A stretch of 10,554 nucleotides of DNA from Gemmatimonadaceae bacterium (lineage in GTDB: Bacteria > Gemmatimonadota > Gemmatimonadetes > Gemmatimonadales > Gemmatimonadaceae), in the NCBI GenBank assembly GCA_025357975.1, contig JANYKY010000490.1:1-10554 (forward strand), read 5' to 3'. The position numbers were made by a program, and so were the translations under genes. Below are positions 6,853-10,554 of this stretch, piece after piece. Below the pieces are notes generated by a model. It made no database searches. It was not told the DNA's origin and saw nothing but the letters and a program-made list of their open reading frames with translations. Each line of letters begins with the position of its first letter. The first letter of the stretch is position 1.

Positions 6853-7685
6853 TCTTCGTGCGCCAGCTTGTACGCGAGGTTTCTTGGCGCACCGAACCGG
6901 CTCATCAGTCGATCGACGGAATCGCGCGAGCTGAGTCCGGCGGATTTCATCTCCCTGACAACCGAGCGCATTACGTCCTCATCGGCCTTTTCTTCAGTGG
7001 CTCCGCCGACAAGAATGACGACCTCGCCACGCGCGGGCGTCTGCTCGAATTTCTCTGCGAGCTCGCCAACCGTGCCGCGTGAAAATTCCTCAAATTTCTT
7101 TGTCAGCTCTCTCGCGACAACGGCGGAGCGAGCCCCGGCGCCCGCGTCGGTCAGTTCCTTGAGTGTCTCACAGACGCGAAGCGGTGATTCGTAGAGGATA
7201 GCGGTATGCGTCATTCGCATCATCTCAGTTAACACGCGATGACGATCCTTACCCTTGCGCGGAAGGAAGCCGAAAAATGTGAAGTGATCTCCCGCAACGC
7301 CGGATCCAACCAGGGCGGCCAGCAATGCAGAGGCGCCAGGGATTGGAATGACTGACAGTCCGGCCTCGATCGAAGCGGCGACGAGTCTGGCCCCTGGATC
7401 GGAAAGGAGCGGTGTGCCCGCGTCCGTGATGAGTGCGAGCGACTCGCCGCCCTGCATGCGTTTTACCAGGCGAGGCGTTTCACGCGCTTCGTTGTGTTCG
7501 TGATATGCAGAGCAGTGCGTCCCTATTTCGTAATGATCGAGAAGCCTGCGCGAGTGACGCGTGTCCTCGGCAATGACAAGCGCGGCCGAGGAGAGAACCT
7601 CGACCGCGCGAAAAGACATGTCGCCCATGTTACCGATGGGCGTGCTGACGATATAGAGAGAGCCTGCCGCGACCGGCGCAGTCAA
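6849..7685 (-). CDS. rsmI: 16S rRNA (cytidine-1402-2'-O)-methyltransferase
   Basis: RsmI uses S-adenosylmethionine to methylate the 2'-OH of C1402 in the decoding centre of the 30S subunit. The 278 residues match the usual length. The tetrapyrrole-methylase fold is shown by LYIVSTPIGNMGD (10-22), EDTRHSRRLL (40-49), ITDAGTPLLSDPG (86-98), IPGASALLAAL (115-125), FFGFLPRKGK (137-146), ILYESPLR (163-170) and ARELTKKFEE (191-200). The C-terminal part (about 235-278) matches the family's small helical end. The start is TTG at 7683-7685. An in-frame TAG at 7692-7694 rules out anything earlier, and the next Met lies after the STPIGN motif, so TTG is needed. AGGG at 7695-7698 can serve as the ribosome-binding site. 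The gene begins 18 bases after the trxA stop and overlaps the dinG-family gene by four bases. Confidence 0.96.
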   Translation of the reverse strand: MTAPVAAGSLYIVSTPIGNMGDMSFRAVEVLSSAALVIAEDTRHSRRLLDHYEIGTHCSAYHEHNEARETPRLVKRMQGGESLALITDAGTPLLSDPGARLVAASIEAGLSVIPIPGASALLAALVGSGVAGDHFTFFGFLPRKGKDRHRVLTEMMRMTHTAILYESPLRVCETLKELTDAGAGARSAVVARELTKKFEEFSRGTVGELAEKFEQTPARGEVVILVGGATEEKADEDVMRSVVREMKSAGLSSRDSVDRLMSRFGAPRNLAYKLAHEE

Positions 7686-7703
7686 TCGGCTCTACCCTGC
7701 CAG

Positions 7704-8027
7704 CTAGGCCGCGTGCTGCTTGAACTTCGTTTCGATCTGCGACTTTACCGCGCCGATAACCTGATCGACGAGCTTGCCGTCCTTGAAAAACAGGATTGTC
7801 GGAATCGATCGAACCTGAAAACGGGCGGGTGTGCGGATATTGGTATCGACATCGAGCTTCGCGACTTTGGCTTTGCCTGCATATTCGATGGCAAGCTGAT
7901 CCAGAATCGGAGCGATCATGCGGCAGGGGCCGCACCAGGTCGCCCAGAAATCCACGACAGCAAGACCTGCGTGCTGCTCGATCTCCGCCTCAAAATCGTT
8001 GTCCGTGACGTCCACTGCATTCGACAT
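7704..8027 (-). CDS. trxA: Thioredoxin
   Basis: This small cytoplasmic dithiol oxidoreductase reduces protein disulfides and is normally recharged by thioredoxin reductase. The 107-residue length is standard. The active site WCGPC is at 31-35 (Cys32, Cys35) in the classical context VVDFWATWCGPCRMIAPIL. The buried Asp26 and the cis-proline loop SIPTILFF (Pro76) are present, as is the C-terminal segment KDGKLVDQVIGAVKS, although the usual GA-x-PK motif is replaced by GAVKS. There is no signal peptide. The ATG is preceded by GAGGG at a spacing of five bases. It is the first gene of the minus-strand cluster trxA-rsmI-dinG-FAH-aminotransferase-TonB-like and is divergent from mce across a 74-base gap. 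Confidence 0.97.
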   Translation of the reverse strand: MSNAVDVTDNDFEAEIEQHAGLAVVDFWATWCGPCRMIAPILDQLAIEYAGKAKVAKLDVDTNIRTPARFQVRSIPTILFFKDGKLVDQVIGAVKSQIETKFKQHAA

Positions 8028-8101
8028 TAAACCCTCGCTGGCCGGATGTACCGGATCGCTCGCTGGATTATTTTTTCAGTTCCACCGCGTCCCGAAATCT
8101 A
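8028..8101. promoter_or_regulatory. Divergent intergenic region between trxA and mce
   Basis: This 74-base gap must hold or adjoin the promoters of the six-gene minus-strand cluster and of mce. It contains an AT-rich patch (GATTATTTTTT, 8066-8076) and an 8-base direct repeat CTCGCTGG at 8034-8041 and 8059-8066. Next to trxA there is a good Shine-Dalgarno (GAGGG read on the minus strand). On the mce side no Shine-Dalgarno is visible. GATTAT at 8066-8071 is a 4-of-6 match to a -10 box for mce, but no convincing -35 partners it, so individual promoters are not called. Confidence 0.3.
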
Positions 8102-8512
8102 ATGCAACCGAAACCCCCGAAGGGCACTCGCATCGCGCACATTGGCATCGCCGTGAAGTCGATCTCGGCGAGCCTTCCTTTTTTCAGCGAGATTCTGGGA
8201 TTACCGGAGTTTCCGGTTGACGATTCAGACGGAGCACGCATTGCCGCCGTGTCCGCCGGCGACTCGCTGATCGAGCTTCTCGAAGCGCAGGACGAAAGCT
8301 CTCCGATCGGGAAATTCCTCGCGAAGCGTGGACCTGGAATCCACCACATCTGCTTCGCAGTGGACGACATCGGTGCAACATTGGAAAAATGCCGGGCCGC
8401 TGGAATTCGGCTGATAGACGAAACTCCAAGGCTCGGCGCCGAAGGCAAGCGAATCGCTTTTCTTCATCCCGGCTCGACGCAGGGAATTCTCGTCGAGCTG
8501 TCCGAGCACTAA
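8102..8512 (+). CDS. mce: Methylmalonyl-CoA epimerase (VOC superfamily)
   Basis: The enzyme interconverts (2R)- and (2S)-methylmalonyl-CoA, linking propionyl-CoA carboxylation or degradation of odd-chain and branched substrates to methylmalonyl-CoA mutase and succinyl-CoA. The 136 residues form two paired beta-alpha-beta-beta-beta modules. Likely metal ligands are His13 (IAHIGIAV), Glu58 in the LIELLEA strand at the position usually held by Gln, His82 (GIHHICFAV) and Glu132 (ILVELSE). The segment SSPIGKFLAKRGPGIHHICF is highly typical of this epimerase. The ATG has no recognisable Shine-Dalgarno; the upstream sequence CCGAAATCTA suggests weak or leaderless translation. No mutase or propionyl-CoA carboxylase gene is in the window. 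It converges with the lipoprotein gene, 11 bases separating the stops. A glyoxalase-like VOC enzyme of other specificity is less likely. Confidence 0.93.
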   Translation: MQPKPPKGTRIAHIGIAVKSISASLPFFSEILGLPEFPVDDSDGARIAAVSAGDSLIELLEAQDESSPIGKFLAKRGPGIHHICFAVDDIGATLEKCRAAGIRLIDETPRLGAEGKRIAFLHPGSTQGILVELSEH

Positions 8513-8530
8513 GACAGCGCTCGCTATTTT
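8495..8530 (+). terminator. Weak candidate terminator at the mce end
   Basis: GAGCTGTC (8495-8502) can pair with GACA (8513-8516) and GCTC (8519-8522) around a two-base bulge, with the mce stop codon in the loop, followed by GCTATTTT. The stem is imperfect and the T-run is only four, so this may be chance. Confidence 0.25.
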
Positions 8531-9021
8531 CTACAGAAGTCGCGAACCGCTGCGATCTCCATATTGTCGACGTACCAGCGGTTGCCCGGTCCGGCAATCA
8601 CATAAAACCGCGGAGTGCGGGTGTTTGCGCCGCGTGTCAGCTCGGTCGTCACGATGCGGTGGCCGCCTTCGCCGGGTGAGTCATCGACAATCCGGAATTT
8701 GTCGTGCGTAAAGTAACACTGAAGAATTACGAGTCGCTTATCGAGCTCGGAACGTTCGATATTATCCCGTGACGGTCCGTGACTCGTTCCGAAGATTACG
8801 GACATTGCCTGAAGATCTTCCGCTTTTACAGCGTCAAGGAAATTTGAAACGGCAGCCCGCGCGGTTGGGGCGCCAGTGAGCCTGTCGCTCGCCCGTGTCG
8901 GCGCTGGCTCGCGGGTACGTGCGGGCTCAGAACGCCGTCGGGGGATCGGCTCGGTGGTGGTTCTCTTCGTCGTATGCGAGCAGGCAGCAAGCAGCAGGAG
9001 AGCGGGCAGAAATTTCTTCAC
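8524..9021 (-). CDS. Small putative lipoprotein of unknown function, NTF2-like domain possible
   Basis: I do not recognise a named family. From the GTG at 9019-9021 the protein has 165 residues. The start KKFLPALLLLAAC is a lipoprotein signal with lipobox LAAC and lipidated Cys14, so export and membrane anchoring are expected. A Pro/Arg/Thr-rich linker follows (about 17-53, TEPIPRRRSEPARTREP). A globular domain (about 54-165) starts with AVSNFLDAVKAEDLQAMSVIFGT and ends with RWYVDNMEIAAVRDFCRK. A helix with 'x-FL-x-AV...D' and a final W-Y-V strand recall NTF2/SnoaL-like domains; this is inference. The open frame extends to 9117, but that would overlap pdxJ and bury the signal peptide. GGAG six bases upstream of the GTG decides the start. 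The gene is divergent from pdxJ and convergent with mce. Confidence 0.82.
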   Translation of the reverse strand: MKKFLPALLLLAACSHTTKRTTTEPIPRRRSEPARTREPAPTRASDRLTGAPTARAAVSNFLDAVKAEDLQAMSVIFGTSHGPSRDNIERSELDKRLVILQCYFTHDKFRIVDDSPGEGGHRIVTTELTRGANTRTPRFYVIAGPGNRWYVDNMEIAAVRDFCRK

Positions 9022-9027
9022 ACAGTG

Positions 9028-9031
9028 CTCC
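9028..9031 (-). promoter_or_regulatory. Ribosome-binding site that decides the lipoprotein start
   Basis: GGAG on the minus strand lies six bases before the GTG at 9019-9021. It places the start directly before the lipoprotein signal peptide and excludes the longer open frame reaching into pdxJ. Confidence 0.7.
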
Positions 9032-9065
9032 ACGAAAGATGGTGCGAACGTAACGAGGGTATCAA

Positions 9066-9806
9066 ATGCGATCAAGACATTCGCGACTCTATGTGAACAT
9101 AGACCATGTCGCGACATTGAGGCAGGCGCGAGGCGGCACCGAGCCGAGTCCGGTAGAAGCCGCAGCCGTCTGCGAAGCTGCCGGTGCTGATGGAATTACC
9201 GTGCATCTTCGCGAGGATCGCCGTCACATCCAGGACTCCGATGTTGAAGCGCTCGCAACTTCGATCACAACTTTTTTCAATTTCGAGATGGCCTGTGTCG
9301 ACGAGATGATCGCGATGGCGGTACGGCTGAAACCGAGTCAGGTGTCGCTCGTACCGGAGAAGCGCGAGGAAGTGACAACAGAAGGTGGACTCGATGTACT
9401 CGGCGGGCGTGTTCGAATAGGCGCGGCGGTGGACCGCTTGAAAGCGGCAGGAATACATGTCAGTCTTTTTGTCGCTCCGGATCCACGGACAATAGTCGCG
9501 GCGCGACAGGTCGGCGCCGATGCGATCGAGCTGCACACCGGAGAGTATGCCAACCACCTGGCGGACCCGGCAACGCTGGCCGCGCTTGTCGACGGTGCTC
9601 GCATTGGTGCGGCTGAGGGTCTGTCCATTTATGCGGGACATGGACTCACTGTCCGAAACGTTGGGCCGGTGGCGGCGATTCCAGAAGTTACGGAGCTCAA
9701 CATCGGACACTCTATTGTGAGTCGCTCGGTTTTCGTCGGGCTTCAAGAGGCTGTGCGGGAGATGCGTCGGGCAATGGACGCGGCTCGCTACCAACACGAG
9801 ATTTGA
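9066..9806 (+). CDS. pdxJ: Pyridoxine 5'-phosphate synthase
   Basis: PdxJ condenses 3-amino-1-hydroxyacetone 1-phosphate with 1-deoxy-D-xylulose 5-phosphate to pyridoxine 5'-phosphate, the last ring-forming step of the DXP-dependent vitamin B6 pathway. The 246 residues fit the family. Signatures are [17 protein letters not shown] (8-24), [15 protein letters not shown] (42-56, with His47 matching the catalytic His45 of E. coli), FNFEMA with Glu74, [18 protein letters not shown] (93-110), ELHTGEYA (155-162), [10 protein letters not shown] with His192, and the phosphate-binding [11 protein letters not shown] (210-220). The ATG is preceded by GAGGG about six bases upstream. It is divergent from the lipoprotein gene across only 44 bases, so its promoter may extend into that gene. 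Four bases separate its stop from the next ATG, implying co-transcription with the downstream unknown gene. Confidence 0.97.
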   Translation: MRSRHSRLYVNIDHVATLRQARGGTEPSPVEAAAVCEAAGADGITVHLREDRRHIQDSDVEALATSITTFFNFEMACVDEMIAMAVRLKPSQVSLVPEKREEVTTEGGLDVLGGRVRIGAAVDRLKAAGIHVSLFVAPDPRTIVAARQVGADAIELHTGEYANHLADPATLAALVDGARIGAAEGLSIYAGHGLTVRNVGPVAAIPEVTELNIGHSIVSRSVFVGLQEAVREMRRAMDAARYQHEI

Positions 9807-9810
9807 TTCG

Positions 9811-10173
9811 ATGAGCGTGCAGGACAACACCATTCCGATTTCATCACTGTTCTTCGACGACGCTGGCCCGCACGTTGTGCGCGCCGGTTTTGCGCCGCGT
9901 AGCAGGGTCGAGCCGCGTTTAACACCGGCACGCGGGCAGGAGCTGCAAGCGCTTCTCTCGACCAGCATTGCGCAGCTCGGCGCAGTATCACGCGAGCGGT
10001 CGCGGAGAACGCCTGTCCTGCCGGCTCCAGTTGCCATCGACACCTTGCTGTTTCGTGGCCGCGCTGCACTCGATCGCGCGCTCGAGATTCGATACCATCT
10101 GGGCTCCGAAATGCCGGACCGCCAGACGCTGGACGAGCTGCTCGACCTCGTCGCCCTCGCAGCGACTGATTAG
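9811..10173 (+). CDS. Unrecognised 120-residue protein between pdxJ and a membrane-protein gene
   Basis: I do not recognise this protein. It has no signal peptide, membrane segment or cysteine. The N-terminal half (ISSLFFDDAGPHVVRAGFAPRS) looks partly extended or disordered and is rich in Arg and Pro. The C-terminal third (about 76-117, IDTLLFRGRAALDRALEIRYHLG and TLDELLDLVALAA) is predicted by eye to be two amphipathic helices. The ATG lies four bases after the pdxJ stop with no good Shine-Dalgarno, which suggests translational coupling. The stop TAG is three bases before the likely TTG of the downstream gene. That packing and the composition typical of neighbouring genes make it a real gene, not an antisense shadow. 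The function is unknown; a cytoplasmic accessory protein is only a guess. Confidence 0.75.
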   Translation: MSVQDNTIPISSLFFDDAGPHVVRAGFAPRSRVEPRLTPARGQELQALLSTSIAQLGAVSRERSRRTPVLPAPVAIDTLLFRGRAALDRALEIRYHLGSEMPDRQTLDELLDLVALAATD

Positions 10174-10176
10174 GCC

Positions 10177-10554
10177 TTGAAATTCAGCTGGAAGAGCGCG
10201 ATGGGCATCGCGCTGAGCATCGTCCTGCTATGGTGGACGCTGCGCGATGTTTCTCTCGCAGTGGTCTGGCGGGAGCTCGCGCAATCGAGCATTCCGCTTT
10301 TTCTCGCATCGGCATTTTGCGCGACGATCATTTTTCCACTGCGCGCGCGCCGGTGGAAAACAATCCTTCAGCCCGTCGCGCCCGACACGCCGTTCGGTCC
10401 GCTGTGGAGATCCACTGCGATCGGCATGATGGTGAACAATCTTGTTCCCGCGCGCGCTGGAGAGATCGCGCGCGGGTACGCGCTGTCGAGAGAAACAGCG
10501 ATTCCGCTTTCGACATCGATCGCCTCGCTTGCAGTCGATCGCCTGTTCGACCTG
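10177..10554 (+). CDS. YbhN/UPF0104-family (lysylphosphatidylglycerol synthase TM region) membrane protein, 3'-truncated
   Basis: The first 126 residues of a polytopic inner-membrane protein are visible, and the frame stays open to the window end. It belongs to the flippase-like UPF0104 family related to the transmembrane part of MprF. The start KFSWKSAMGIALSIVLLWW gives a first membrane helix after a basic N-terminus, then LRDVSLAVVWRELAQSS. A second helix is LFLASAFCATIIFPL, followed by RARRWKTIL. The hallmark NNLVPARAGEIARGYALSRE (87-106) and ASLAVDRLFDL (116-126) are strongly typical of the family. Substrates are unproven for most members; a lipid or isoprenoid-linked cargo is usually proposed. 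The likely start is TTG at 10177, three bases after the preceding stop. ATG at 10201, with GGAAGAG just upstream, is an alternative that would remove the basic N-terminus. Confidence 0.9.
   Translation, partial: MKFSWKSAMGIALSIVLLWWTLRDVSLAVVWRELAQSSIPLFLASAFCATIIFPLRARRWKTILQPVAPDTPFGPLWRSTAIGMMVNNLVPARAGEIARGYALSRETAIPLSTSIASLAVDRLFDL

Noticed and set aside
6000..7194. Plus-strand open frames of 161 and 213 codons opposite the dinG-family gene and rsmI
   Set aside because: Both are antisense to clearly conserved genes and show low-complexity Arg/Ser-rich translations without family motifs.
8034..8066. Direct repeat CTCGCTGG, twice, 25 bases apart
   Set aside because: Eight bases in GC-rich sequence is too short to claim an operator without comparative support.
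8028..8101. LexA-type box (GAAC-N4-GTTC, GTTC-N7-GTTC or CTGT-N8-ACAG) ahead of the dinG-containing cluster
   Set aside because: Searched by eye on both strands of the gap; no match, so SOS control of this dinG-family gene is not supported from sequence.
9072..10043. Long minus-strand open frame of 323 codons
   Set aside because: It lies antisense to pdxJ and the following gene, has no recognisable domain or ribosome-binding site, and is rich in Arg, Ser and Cys as expected from the reverse frame of a GC-rich gene.

Overview
The window is a densely coding, fairly GC-rich stretch of bacterial chromosome carrying housekeeping genes. No mobile element, CRISPR array, tRNA or rRNA gene is visible, and no gene-free stretch exceeds about 115 bases. 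A diderm bacterium is suggested by a lipoprotein with a classical lipobox, a protein with a TonB/TolA-type membrane anchor, and a methylmalonyl-CoA epimerase. The gene mix and order made me think of Gemmatimonadota or a neighbouring phylum. That is an impression from memory; the sequence alone does not prove it.

Left part, plus strand: the 3' two thirds of gltX (glutamyl-tRNA synthetase) are followed by a 115-base gap and lexA. The gap holds a 45-base imperfect inverted repeat over a promoter-like sequence, which is a good candidate for LexA autoregulation. A strong intrinsic terminator for lexA lies inside the 3' end of the gene that converges on it.

Middle part, minus strand, 8027 down to 1875: six tightly packed genes look like one operon. 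In transcription order they are trxA (thioredoxin), rsmI (16S rRNA 2'-O-methyltransferase), a dinG-family iron-sulfur helicase, a fumarylacetoacetate-hydrolase-family enzyme, a class I/II aminotransferase resembling LL-diaminopimelate aminotransferase, and an unrecognised protein with a TonB/TolA-like N-terminal anchor. Three of the five junctions are 24 bases or less, and two of them are stop/start overlaps. The operon mixes redox, rRNA modification, DNA repair and metabolism, and its last gene ends 3 bases from the lexA stop codon.

Right part: mce (methylmalonyl-CoA epimerase) is divergent from trxA. It converges on a small lipoprotein gene, which is divergent from pdxJ (pyridoxine 5'-phosphate synthase). 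After pdxJ come an unrecognised 120-residue protein and the 5' part of a membrane protein of the YbhN/UPF0104 (lysylphosphatidylglycerol-synthase transmembrane region) family, which runs off the window. pdxJ supplies pyridoxal phosphate precursor and the aminotransferase uses PLP, but the two are in different transcription units.

I found no clear new biological system. The items most worth a second look are the inverted repeat ahead of lexA, the lexA terminator buried in a convergent coding sequence, the TonB/TolA-like protein with no recognisable C-terminal domain, and the unknown 120-residue protein.
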